Shown here piece after piece: positions 1-9,369 of a DNA stretch of 64,000 nt. Where the stretch lies: contig NW_008705569.1 of assembly GCF_000186865.1 (NCBI RefSeq), positions 811,307 through 875,306 of the forward strand, written 5' to 3'. The notes under the pieces are model-generated. The model was not told the DNA's origin. It saw nothing but the letters and a program-made list of their open reading frames with translations, and did no database searches. The DNA is from Aureococcus anophagefferens (Eukaryota; Sar; Pelagophyceae; Pelagomonadales; Pelagomonadaceae). How positions within the stretch are numbered: the stretch's first letter is position 1; each line of letters starts with the position of its first letter. A program made the translations under genes and the position numbers.

Positions 1-50
1 CCCGTCGCCGGCGGTGTGATTTCCTGCGATGCGAGATGCCGGCGGCCCGA

Positions 51-170
51 GTCGGCGAGGACGCGAAGGGCCAGCCGGACCGGTCCGCGAGTCGGCGAGG
101 ACGCGAAGGGGCAGCCGGACCGATCCGCGGGTCGGCTAGGACGCGAAGGGGCAGCCGGACCGGTCCGCGT
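51..170. repeat. 40-bp minisatellite, three units
   Basis: The motif GTCGGCGAGGACGCGAAGG recurs at 51, 91 and 131, a 40-bp period. The unit at 131 carries GTCGGCTAGG, and this change supplies the stop codon (complement of 136-138) of the neighbouring reverse-strand gene. The array continues leftwards as decayed copies. Confidence 0.85.
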
Positions 171-3100
171 CGGCGAAGGCGCGCGCGAAGGGGCAGCCGT
201 CGCCGTCGCGGAGCCGGCGCTGGACGACGGACACCTCCGGGTTCGCCGCGTCGTGGACCACGAGGTGGTGGGACCGGTCGAAGTCCGCGCCCTGGATGTC
301 GCCGTAGGCGACGTCCGCGAGCTTCGTCGTGAGCACGTTCGTCCGGAGCTCCGCGCCGACGGCCGCGCCCGCGGGGCTCCGCAGGTTGCCGATCTTCGCC
401 TGCGCGGAGGAGACGCCGCCGACGTAGGACATGGTGACGCCGCGGACGTCGGACCCCTTGTAGGTCCGGTGGTGGTCCAGGGGGTCGTCCTCGCAGACGC
501 CGTCGAAGAACTGGGACGTCAGCCCCACGTTCTCCAGGTCGTGGATCTTCAGGCCCCGCAGCGACACGTCCGTGACGAACCTGTGTGGAAATCAACCACT
601 GGTTTGGGGGGTCCCCACCAAACTTCAGAACTCTCTATCTCGGTCAAATCGACGTCGATTCGGCTGATTTTTGGACGAATCGATTGCTCTCATCGAGTTT
701 TCGAAGCACAGCAGAAAGCCTCGCGTCGAAACGGTCGCATACGCGCACATTAAAGTCGGGTTGAAGATTTGATTTCCACACAGTGACGAACTCGAGGCGC
801 AAGCCGACGACGCCCTTGTTGTGGTGGCCCATGGAGTCCTTGGAGCACCTGAAGGCCACGCGCTCGCCGTCGGCTTCCATGAGGGCGAACGCCTCGGCCA
901 GCGTGACGTCGCCGTGGCGCCAGTCCACGGCGAGCCGCTTGGGGATGTGCAGGCTCCCGAAGGCGTTGAAGAGGACGTCGTCGGCCGCGCCCGCGGCCGC
1001 GGCGACCTCGTGGAGGCCGCGCATGGCGAACTGGGCCTCGATCAGCGCGTTCGGCGCGTAGTAGCCCTCCGCGTCCGCGGCCTTGAAGATCTGGAGCACG
1101 TCGCCCGCGGGGCCCGTGACGTCCCGGCCGTCGACCTTGACGGCGACGATCTCCTCCGCGGCGAGTTTGAGCTCCTTGATCTCGACGTCGATGAGCTCGA
1201 CGCCGTCGAGCGGGTCGTTCTCGTGGTCCTCGACGTCGGCCGCGGAGCACGCCGCGAACTCGTGGATCGCGACGTTCGTCTTGTGGAAGAGGACGCCGTA
1301 GATCGCCGACCTGTGTGGAAATCAAATCTTCAACCCGACTTCAATTTTCGCGTATGCGACGGTTTCGACACAAGCTCTTCGGCTGTTTTTCGAGAACTCG
1401 ACGAGAGCAATCGATTCGTCCAAAAATCAGCCGAATCGACGTCGATTTGACCGAGCTAGAGAGTTCTGAAGTTTGGTGGGGACCCCCCAAACCAGTGGTT
1501 GGAATCCACACTGTCGCCGACCCGTCGGGCAAACCCGCGTAGCCCGCGGCTTCGGACGCGAAGACGCTCGCGGACGTGTCCTCGCCCGCGAGCGTCTCCT
1601 GGACGAAGCGCTCGACGGCCGCGGAGAGCAGCACCATCTCCTCCTGGCGCTCGTGGCGCGTGCCCTCGGCGACGCGCAGCAGGTTCGTCGCCTGGCTCAG
1701 CGTCGCGAGCGCGGGCACGGGGCCCGCGCTGTGCTCGTGGCCGAGCGACGGGCCCACGGTGACGCGCTCGAGCCGCACCCGAGAAGCCCCGTTGAGCTGG
1801 ACGCCGCCCGTCTCGAAGTCGCGGATGACGACGTCCGTGACCGTGACGTCCTCGTTGTCGTTGCCGTGGATGCCCATGTGGGAGCTCAGGCCCAGCGTGC
1901 CGCTCTTGACGTGCACGCGCCTCGCGGGCACGAGCGGCGCGTCGAGCGCGCCGAACTGGGGCGGGCCCGAGTTGGCCTTGAAGGGCTTGTCCGCGAGCTC
2001 GATGATCGAGAAGAAGCGCTGGCGGAGCAGGAACTCGCGCGACGACCGGATCTCGTGGCCGTTCAGGTCGACGACGACGTCGTCCGCGGCGACGGAGATG
2101 GCCGCGAAGAAGCCGAGCCAGAAGCCGCGGTCCGGCGGGTACGTCTCGCTGTCGAGGGGCGGCATCATCTTCGGCGTCTCCGGCGCGAAGACGATGTCCT
2201 CGCGCAGCACGTAGACGCCCGGGTTCGTGATGAGGTACGTGCCGTACCGGAAGTCGGCGTTCGTGAGGAAGACGGTGGGCGTCGGGGGGCTCGTGGCGGA
2301 CGTCGGCAGCGGGATGGCCGGGAACCCCTGGGGCGCCGCGGACGGCGTCGACGTCGTCGGCTTCGGTGACGGCTCCGAGGACGACGGCGCGTAGGTCTCC
2401 TCGCACTCGTCCCAGCAGCCGGTGCTCACGAGGCCGTCGCAGATGCCGCAGTTCGTCGTGCCGCACCACGGGACGGACCAGCCGTAGGACGTGCAGCCCT
2501 CGAAGGTCTTGCCGTCGTACTCATAGGGGCCCTCCTCGCAGGCGCAGCCCTGCTGCGCGGACGGCGTCGACGTCGTCGGCTTCGAGGACGGCTCCGAGGA
2601 CGACGGCGCGTAGGTCGCGGGCGCGGCCGTCGGGTGGCCCGGGGCCACCGTCGGCGCGGCCGTCGGCGACGGCGTCGTCGGCCGCGGCGAGGGGACGCGC
2701 GTGGGCGCGGGCGTCGGCGCCAGCGAGCAGAAGAAGCCGCCGCAGGAGCCGCAGTTGGACTCGGACTTGGCGCAGAAGCCGTCGTCGTCGGACGCCGAGC
2801 ACGACCCGCAGCCCGCGCCGTCGTAGCAGCAGCGGCCGGGGACCTCCTTGGGCGGCGTCGGCGCGTCGCAGAAGGTGCCGCCGCAGCCCTCGCAGCGCGC
2901 GCGCGACGCCGCGCACCAGCCGTCGGTCTGCGGGTCCGGGCAGTCGCCGCACATGTCGCTCGTTGGCGACCAGTAGCAGCAGAACGACGGCTCCTCCGGC
3001 GCGCGCTCGCCGTCGACCTCGAGCGCGCGGACGAAGCGCTCGCCGAGGTCGTCGCGCTCCGAGTAGAAGCCGACCTTGCCCGGGTGCGCCATGACCCACC

Positions 3101-4136
3101 GGTCCTCCTTCCGGACGGACGCGACGACGGCGCCGCCGTCGTCGCGGACCTCGCAGGACACGTCGGCGCCGACTTTTCCTGCGATGGCCGCCGACGTGTC
3201 GTCGATGGCCGCCGTCGCCTCGTACCACGCGTTCGGCTCGGAGTCGAACCACCTGGACCTCTTGAAGTTGATCCAGTCGGGGTTCTTGTCGTAGTCCGCG
3301 TTGGCCCTGCGGAGCACGAGGCGCGACTTCGAGCTCCAGCGGGTCACCTTATGCTCGAGGACGCAGGCGTAGCCCGTGGCCGGCAGGTTCGCCGCGTCGG
3401 GCCAGGCCGGGACGCCGAAGACGAGGCCGAGTTGCCGCGTGAGGTCGTCGGCCGCGAGGAACTCGGCGCGGACGCGCATCGGGGGCGAGTAGGCCGCGTG
3501 CGACCCGTAGAGCGTCGACGACTCCGTCGACGTCGACGCGAGGAGGCAGACCTCGCCGCCGAAGGCCTCGCCGGCGCGGGCCGTGCCGACGAAGGCCTCC
3601 CAGCCGTCGCGGGCCGCGCAGAACTGGTTCGAGTTCTGGAGCCGGCGGGAGGTCGCGCCGTCGGCCGCCTCGTCCACGCGCTCGCCGAAGCTCGTCTGGA
3701 GGCGGCGGGACGGGCCGTACTCGACGAGTTCCGGGGACCGCTGCAGGCTCAGGGCGGCGCACGCCATGGCCATGGCGAAGAGCGCGAAGCCCCGCCAGAG
3801 GTTCTTCGTCGAGGCCGGCGCGCAGGTCGGCGCCGGGACGGCGGCCGGCGGCGTCGGGGAGAGCCGCGTCTTCGAGCCCTTGCGCTCGCCGAGGAATTCG
3901 CGGCGGCGCGACGGCGTGCGGGGGGACGGCAGGCCGTCGGACCCGAGCGACGGACGCCCGAGCAGGCCGTCGATCTCGTCCGGATTCGTCGCGGTCAGGG
4001 AATCGCGAATCGTTTCGAGCGTGTCGCGCTCTTCCAGGAGGCTCTCGTCGTCACTCAGGCCGTCGTCGGACACGCCGTCGCTCAACTCCTTCCGCTCGAG
4101 CCAGCCGTCGGGCGCAAGCGAGGCAATCGAGGCCAT
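136..4136 (-). CDS. Type II membrane protein with cysteine-rich repeats and beta-helix-like domain
   Basis: Exons 4136-1522, 1310-792 and 580-136 total 3579 nt and encode about 1192 aa once the two family A introners are removed. The first ATG is at 4136; the open frame upstream starts only with TTG. Residues about 112-132 form one hydrophobic segment after a charged N-terminus, so a type II anchor is likely. Next comes a lectin- or glucanase-like region (inferred), then two cysteine modules (about 378-470) of the form CC..C..C..C..C..CGG.FC, then threonine/serine/proline linkers. A region around 675-790 with regular V.V.DV.I and DLNGH strings resembles a right-handed beta-helix of the pectate-lyase type. 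The product probably acts outside the cell or in the secretory pathway on polysaccharide. No catalytic residues could be assigned. The stop lies inside the minisatellite at 51-170. Confidence 0.75.
581..783 (-). mobile_element. Introner, family A (copy A1)
   Basis: A 203-bp element with terminal inverted repeats CTGTGTGGAAATCAA and TTGATTTCCACACAG, flanked by the perfect 8-bp direct repeat TGACGAAC (573-580 and 784-791). Read with the host gene, the intron is 581-791. Its 5' GT is the start of the target copy GTTCGTCA, and its 3' CAG is the element end. Removal joins R-L-E-F-V-T-D-V in phase 2. The element lies in sense orientation to the gene. Confidence 0.95.
1311..1513 (+). mobile_element. 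Introner, family A (copy A2)
   Basis: A 203-bp element of the same family as A1 but in the opposite orientation, flanked by the perfect 8-bp repeat TCGCCGAC (1303-1310 and 1514-1521). The intron is 1311-1521 on the reverse strand, with GT from the target and CAG from the terminal repeat, phase 2. The end that does not serve as the 3' splice site has changed from CTG to CAG in the gene sense. Confidence 0.95.
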
Positions 4137-4476
4137 TTTGTGAACCGAGTTTTCGGTCGAGTTTTCGGTCGAGTTTTCGGTCGATTTGGGTCGTTTCTTC
4201 GCGGGCAAACGATTCCGTGGGTGCTGGGGCGAGCTCTGGGCTCCCTTGCGACGTGCCGGCTCAACTAGAGCGGCTTGCTGGGGCGCGGGCGAGCCAAAAT
4301 GTACTCCTATCGCGTCTCGATTCCAGGAGAGTGCGAGGAACCCGAGAGGTCATTGTTGCCTTTCAACATGGGGTCCTGGCGGCCTCGCAAAGGCCTTCGC
4401 AAAGGCGTTCGCAACCTAGAAACCACGTGCTTAAGTAACAAAAAGTAACAAAAAGAACCTTACTCGTACCATCTCA
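4137..4476. other. Intergenic region upstream of the membrane protein gene
   Basis: This holds the 5' flank of the gene starting at 4136 and the 3' flank of the gene ending at 4477. Besides a 12-bp tandem repeat (4147-4182), the motif AAAAAGTAAC occurs twice in tandem near 4438-4457, just past the stop of the next gene. No RNA gene was recognised. Confidence 0.6.
4147..4182. repeat. 12-bp tandem repeat, three perfect units
   Basis: Three copies of GAGTTTTCGGTC lie 11 bp upstream of the ATG at 4136, so they fall in the 5' UTR or core promoter. In frame they would read S-T-E-N, but no ATG opens that frame. Confidence 0.9.
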
Positions 4477-5619
4477 CTAGTAGTCGAAGCCGTCGCCCCA
4501 CTCGTCGTCGGAGTCCTCCTCGGGGACGGGCATCTTCCACGAGCATCGCGCGCACGCGTCGCGCAGCGCCGACACGGCCGGACCAAGCCCGCGCCGAGCG
4601 GAGGCGGGAAGCGCCGCGCACAAGGCGACAAGGCGGCGCCGCGGCGCCACATCTTCTTCGAGGTGGCACGAATTGCGCGCGTTCTCGAGAGCCTTCTCGG
4701 TGACGTCGTCCCTGATGCCGAAGCGGATGTTCGGGAAGTCGCCCGCGGCCGTCGGCTCTTCCGCCTCCGGGTGGACGTCGCCGCGGGACGACGCCGGGCC
4801 GCCGCCCGCGGAACGAAGCCGCGCGCGCTCGTAGCGAGTTTCGAGGCTCGTCCATGCGTTCCGGACCCGACCGGCGTTCGCGAGATGCCGCACCACGTCC
4901 CCGACCTCCGCGACGGCGACGCCGCAGGCCGCCGCGAAGGCCTGGAGGTACGTGTACAGGCCTGGAGGTACGGCGACGTCGCGGACGGTCTCGCACCAAG
5001 GCTCGTTGGGCGAGTACTCGTTGCGGCCGGTCCGCTGGAACATGACGAGGGTCGTGAACGCGCCCGCCGCGTCGTCGCTCAGGCGGGCCTCGACGACGGT
5101 CCACTCGCTCCACGCGCAGCCGCACTCCGGCCCGCAGCCGTTCTCGAACCCGGTCGTGACGACGACGAGCGTCCGCGACGGGCGCCGGCCGGCGCGCAGG
5201 TCCGGGAGCGACAGCAGGACCGACGACTCGAGCTCGGCGCCCCACGCCGACCCGTACGCCTCGCCGTGGGCGTAGATGCCGCTTAGCGCCCCAACTCTCT
5301 CGAGTAGCCCGCTCGCGCGGAGGAGACGCCGCGCCTCGAGGAGCGGCGTAGCGCAGCGCGCGCGCAGTTTTGGCATGGTCTGCTGGTCAAACTCGCCGCG
5401 GCAGCATCGCTTGTGCAGCTTCAACGTAGCCTCGTCCACCGGGACCCGAGGCCGCCACATCGGCGCGCGGTTGGCGCGCAGCAGCGAGCGCTCGACGACC
5501 GGGTCGAGGATGTGGCGCGCCGGTCCGAGGCCGACGACGAGCGCCGAGAGCGTCGACGAGTCGAGGAACTCTGCGACCAGCTCGTAGGCCCACGTCGACA
5601 GCGGCGCGCGGGTAGCCAT
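4477..5619 (-). CDS. Hypothetical protein, possible F-box-like N-terminus
   Basis: An intronless protein of 380 aa. The first ATG is at 5619; two codons upstream is only a GTG. Residues about 10-35 (Y-E-L-V-A-E-F-L and S-T-L-S-A-L-V) resemble a short F-box helix pair, followed by leucine- and arginine-rich helices. The middle has a CGPECGCAW cysteine cluster and a predicted strand region ending in a TTLVMF segment. The C-terminus is acidic (EEDSDDEWGDGFDY). No catalytic motif was recognised. A substrate-adaptor role is only a guess from the N-terminus. Confidence 0.6.
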   Translation of the reverse strand: MATRAPLSTWAYELVAEFLDSSTLSALVVGLGPARHILDPVVERSLLRANRAPMWRPRVPVDEATLKLHKRCCRGEFDQQTMPKLRARCATPLLEARRLLRASGLLERVGALSGIYAHGEAYGSAWGAELESSVLLSLPDLRAGRRPSRTLVVVTTGFENGCGPECGCAWSEWTVVEARLSDDAAGAFTTLVMFQRTGRNEYSPNEPWCETVRDVAVPPGLYTYLQAFAAACGVAVAEVGDVVRHLANAGRVRNAWTSLETRYERARLRSAGGGPASSRGDVHPEAEEPTAAGDFPNIRFGIRDDVTEKALENARNSCHLEEDVAPRRRLVALCAALPASARRGLGPAVSALRDACARCSWKMPVPEEDSDDEWGDGFDY

Positions 5620-5767
5620 GATCACTTCGCTCGCAAAACTCGCTCAGCGCGGGTCACGCAGTGGACGCTCACTTGTGCGAGCAGATCGCTGATCCTGCAG
5701 ATCCTGAGAACTCTCGAGGAAGTCCTCGAGAAAGACCTAAGAAGGCCAACCCACGCTCGTGCTACCT

Positions 5768-7851
5768 TCACCCATCCTTCTTATGCCTCGGCGTCTTCGT
5801 TGTTCCTTTGCCGGCCTTTTTCCCGCGCGGCGTCTTCTTCGTCGTGGTCCGCGCGCTCAGCTTTTGGCCGTCGTCGATCGCGGCGGCGGCGGCCTCGGCG
5901 GCGGCGATCTTCAGGCTCCGGGCCGTCGACTTGGGCGTGGGCTTGGCCTTGCCGGCGTTGAGCGACGCCCGCGCGGCCTTGTGGGCCTTCTGGGCCTTCT
6001 TCTTCACCGCGACGACCTCCGCCATGCCCCTCGCCTGCACGGACGACGACGCGCCCCGGAGGAACGCGGAGAACTCCTTGACCGTGATGTCGCCCGAGTC
6101 GTCGGCGTCGATGATGTCGAACATGAGCTTGAGGTCCGCGTTGTTGATCTTCTCCGGGTCGATGAGGAGCTTGTCCCGCAAAATGTCGATCCACTCGATC
6201 TTCGTGATGCTGCCCGACTCGTCGATGTCGAGCGCGTTGAAGCACTGGAAGTAGTTCACCTTCGCCGGGTTGAAGTACTTGCGCCGCTTCTCCTTGGCGA
6301 CGAGCGTGTTCTCGCCGACGAGCTGCGCGAGGTACCACATGACCAAGTGGACCTTGTTGAGCTGGTCCGGGATGCGGTCCTTGCCGACGTGGAGCGTCGC
6401 GCGCGAGTACTCCGCGTGGATCATGACGCCGACGTCGGCCTCCGTCATCGTCGCGGGCTCCTCGTAGGCGTCCTCGTCGGCCGCGACGTCCGCGACGGGC
6501 GCGTCCTCCAATTTCAGGATGGGCTGCGCGCCGCGCGCGAACGCGCTGAACTCGCGGAGCGACACNNNNNNNNNNNNNNNNNNNNNNNNNNNNNNNNNNN
6601 NNNNNNNNNNNNNNNCTGGTCGATGCAGAAGAAGAGCTTCTCGAGGTCGTCCGTCGTGATCGTCGTCTCGTCGAGCTTCAGCCCCTCGCGCACGTCCTCG
6701 ACGAACTCGTCGACCGTCAGCGACTTGTCGAGGTCGAGGTCGAGGTGGTGGAACCTGGGCAGGAAAAGAGTGCGAAATTCCCAACTTCAAAGGCTCCTTT
6801 CTCGGCCGATTTTCACTCGTTTCGGCTGATTTTTGGACGAGCGATCATCTCTCGGAGCGCTCTCGAAGCGTGGGTGCTGTGTCCGAAACGCGCGCGCGCG
6901 GAACACTCACGTTGAAGCGACGTTGAATCACCATTTTCCTGCCCTGGGTGGAACATCTTGTAGTAGTTCACGAACGCCTCGTTCCCGAAGCCCCGCGTCG
7001 TCGCCAGCACCTCCCGCGACACGACCTCGTGCAGCTTCTGGAACACGAGCTCCGCGCCCACGATGTCCATGGCCAGCTCGACGGCCGCCGCGAGCTCCTC
7101 GGGGTCGAACCTGCGGGACGCGTCGGTTTCTCTCGTCGCGTCGGCTGATTCGTGGGACGCGTCGGTTTCTCTCGTCGAATGTTCCACGTCGATTTTTCTC
7201 GTCGGGTCGAACAGTGTGGCGTCGAAAGCTCTCGTCGCCTCGAACGGTCCGCGCGGGTCCGCGCTCCTCGCCGATGCCGAAGAGGTCGCGGAGGTCCTCC
7301 CTGTCGACGCCGCCGTTGATCTCCGCGTCGGCCATGCGCTCCGCGAGGCGCTCCGACTCCGCGGCGATCTCGGCCAGCTTCAGCTCGTGGCGCTCCTCGT
7401 CCGTGAGCTCCTCCTCGCCCGCGTCGGGGTCGTAGTACGCCGCGGTCGCCCCAAAGGCCGCGCCGGCGCCCATGCTGCTCCGGTCCGGCACGTAGCCGAA
7501 GCCGGCCTCGTCGTCGTCGGAGAAGGCGCCGTCGATGGCCTCGAGCTCGCGCGCGAAGGCGTCGCGGTCGAACATGTAGTTGGGCCCGCCGGGCGCGTCG
7601 AGCATGTCCCGCCGGAGGCCCGACAGCTCCGGCGGCAGCTCGCGGTCGGCCCAGGGCGACGGCTCGGCGTGCTCCGGCTCCTTCTGCTGCTCGTACTCGA
7701 CCTCCTCCGCCAAAGCGCGGCACTCGATCTTCCCGTCGCCGTCGGCGAGCTCGCCCCAGCGCACGTCGTCGAAGTCGTCGCCGAGGGCGCTCCTCGCCTC
7801 GTCCTTGCTGAGCAAGGCATCCGGCGCGTACTTGGCGAGGCCGCCGCCCAT
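5768..7851 (-). CDS. EF-hand calcium-binding protein, possibly N-myristoylated (interrupted by gap)
   Basis: The start MGGGLAK at 7851 gives a Gly-2 context fitting N-myristoylation. After an acidic region, a segment FDPEELAAAVELAMDIV leads to a first canonical EF-hand loop DLDLDKSLTVDE, split upstream at ...YYKM by introner B1. The N gap then interrupts the chain. Beyond it are two further complete loops, DIDESGSITKIE and DADDSGDITVKE, and a lysine/alanine-rich basic tail ending at 5768. A second intron probably lies between about 7100 and 7240, because the frame changes there between ...DLFGIGEE and RFDPEEL, but I could not fix its borders. A calcium sensor tethered to a membrane fits the visible features. 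The exact exon structure is uncertain. Confidence 0.7.
6566..6615. other. Assembly gap, 50 N
   Basis: Fifty undetermined bases lie inside the EF-hand gene, between the strings encoding ...FFCID and VSLREFSAF. The reading frame differs on the two sides, so the true gap length is not 50 or a small intron is hidden. Confidence 0.99.
6755..6946 (-). mobile_element. Introner, family B (copy B1)
   Basis: A 192-bp element beginning CTGGGCAGG and ending CCTGCCCTG, flanked by the perfect 8-bp repeat GGTGGAAC (6747-6754 and 6947-6954). In the gene sense the intron runs from 6954 to 6755 with GT from the target copy GTTCCACC and a terminal CCCAG. Phase 2, restoring Y-Y-K-M-F-H-H-L-D-L-D. Confidence 0.95.
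7115..7177. repeat. 24-bp direct repeat, period 39
   Basis: The 24-bp string starting GGGACGCGTCGGTTTCTC occurs at 7115-7138 and 7154-7177. It lies in the probable intron of the EF-hand gene, where related TCTCGTCG strings also recur at 7190-7230. Confidence 0.85.
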
Positions 7852-8163
7852 GGCGCACTCGGGCGGCGGGCTTGCGCGCGCCGCCCACCCGGAACGTGCG
7901 CCGCCGCCGCCGTCCGAGAACGACAGCGCTGGCGTCGGGGCTGCGTCCTTTGTTGCAAGGCAAGTCTTTTGCGCCGTGCCGGAAAGATCACCACGCAGTC
8001 GGGGCAGATCGTGGTTATCTTCACGACTTCTGTTCAGCCCGACCGCGACTTCGGTGGCAGCCCCCGCGCCGGCCGCGGGGGGGACCGGCAGCCCCGGCGC
8101 GTCCGGGCGTTCCCGGGCGCCCCCCCGCCCCCGCGGCCGCGCGCGCCGCGGCGCCGCCGCCCC
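7852..8163. promoter_or_regulatory. Divergent intergenic region (possible shared promoter)
   Basis: A 312-bp region between two divergent start codons (7851 reverse, 8164 forward). It has no repeat or RNA gene that I recognise. It includes a less GC-rich stretch around 7955-8030, and proline/alanine-like GC tracts just before 8164. A bidirectional promoter is inferred from position only. Confidence 0.4.
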
Positions 8164-9102
8164 ATGTCCGTGAGCGAGGTCACGGCGTCGTCGCAGTCGC
8201 CCCTGCGGCCCGGCGGCGGCGGCAAGAGCCACGACGGGTCGGACCTCGGCGAGTCGCCGCAGCGCCGGCGGCGGCCGAGCAGCGACTCGCTCCTCGAGTT
8301 CACGGCGGGCGTCCTCGGGAACGACGAGCCGCCGCCGAAGCGGCGCAAGGACGAGCGGCGCGCGCCGGCGGTGTCCGCGTCCTCGAGCGCGGCCTCGGAC
8401 GCGTCGGCGCCGGGCTCGCCGTCGCGGTCCGGCGCCCGCCCCCTCGCGCCGCCGCCGCCGCCGCCGCCCCGGGGCCCGGAGCCGGAGCGCGGCGAGGACG
8501 ACCGCCGGGGCCGGGAGCGGCCGGGCCGCGACGGCGCCGGCGGCGGCCTCGAGCGCGGCCTGAGGTCGCTGCTCGACTCCTACCCCGGCGACCGCGGCGG
8601 CCCGCCGGCGGCGCCGACCATCGCGGTCGTCTACTCGCTCCAGACGGTCATCCGGCGGACGGGGGAGGTGGATCTCCCCTGCGAGTCGCCCGAGAAGGCG
8701 CTCTACGTCAAGGTCGAGGGCCCGACGGCGCACTGCGCCGCGTGCGGCGAATCCACGCTCACGTGGACGTCGCTGCCCACGGAGGAGCTCCCGACGTACC
8801 TCGAGTTCGCGACGCGGCCGTCGGCGAAGGAGACCCTGGCGACGAAGCCGGGCGCGCGGCGCGTCCTCATCGACGCGACGAAGCTCCACATCGTCCCCTG
8901 CGACGCCTGGTGCCTCAAGGTGACGCTGCCCCTCGGCGACCTCGCCAAGGAGTCCGTCTACCGCTACGAGAACTTTTGCGACTTTGCGGCGACGACGGCG
9001 CGCGTCCTCGACGTCGCCCGCCTCGCCCAGCGGCTCACCGTCTCCGCGTCGACGGCGCCGACGAACACGAAGCTGCGACGGTGCGAGTCCTCCGCGACCT
9101 GA
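8164..9102 (+). CDS. Hypothetical protein, disordered N-terminus and conserved-looking C-terminal domain
   Basis: An intronless protein of 312 aa. The first half is rich in Ser, Pro, Arg and Gly, with a run of eight prolines and basic clusters such as KRRK, so it is probably disordered and may be nuclear. From about residue 150 an ordered segment follows (TIAVVYSLQTVIRRTGEVDLPC), with a CAAC pair and strand-like strings around VLIDATKLHIVPC. I do not recognise the fold. The ATG at 8164 was chosen because upstream codons in frame run through the neighbouring gene's antisense. Confidence 0.6.
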   Translation: MSVSEVTASSQSPLRPGGGGKSHDGSDLGESPQRRRRPSSDSLLEFTAGVLGNDEPPPKRRKDERRAPAVSASSSAASDASAPGSPSRSGARPLAPPPPPPPRGPEPERGEDDRRGRERPGRDGAGGGLERGLRSLLDSYPGDRGGPPAAPTIAVVYSLQTVIRRTGEVDLPCESPEKALYVKVEGPTAHCAACGESTLTWTSLPTEELPTYLEFATRPSAKETLATKPGARRVLIDATKLHIVPCDAWCLKVTLPLGDLAKESVYRYENFCDFAATTARVLDVARLAQRLTVSASTAPTNTKLRRCESSAT

Positions 9103-9369
9103 CCGCGGCGGCCCTGTGCTCGGCGCCCGGCGCCGAGCGTGATCCCCCCGCGCGTACTACGTAAGCCGGACTCCGGTTGGTTCGGGCGCGCCGCGAGGGC
9201 CGCGGCGGCCAGGCGCGGGCGCGCCGCGAGCGAGAGCAAGCGACCTCCAAGTCGGGACGCCTTCAGCGCATGCCGCACCCAAGTTAATGTTGCCACAGTG
9301 TCCTGCACTTGCAGAGGCTGCCCACGATGGCGCATGCCTCGGAGATGGTGCGCTCGTGAACCGGCGCGC

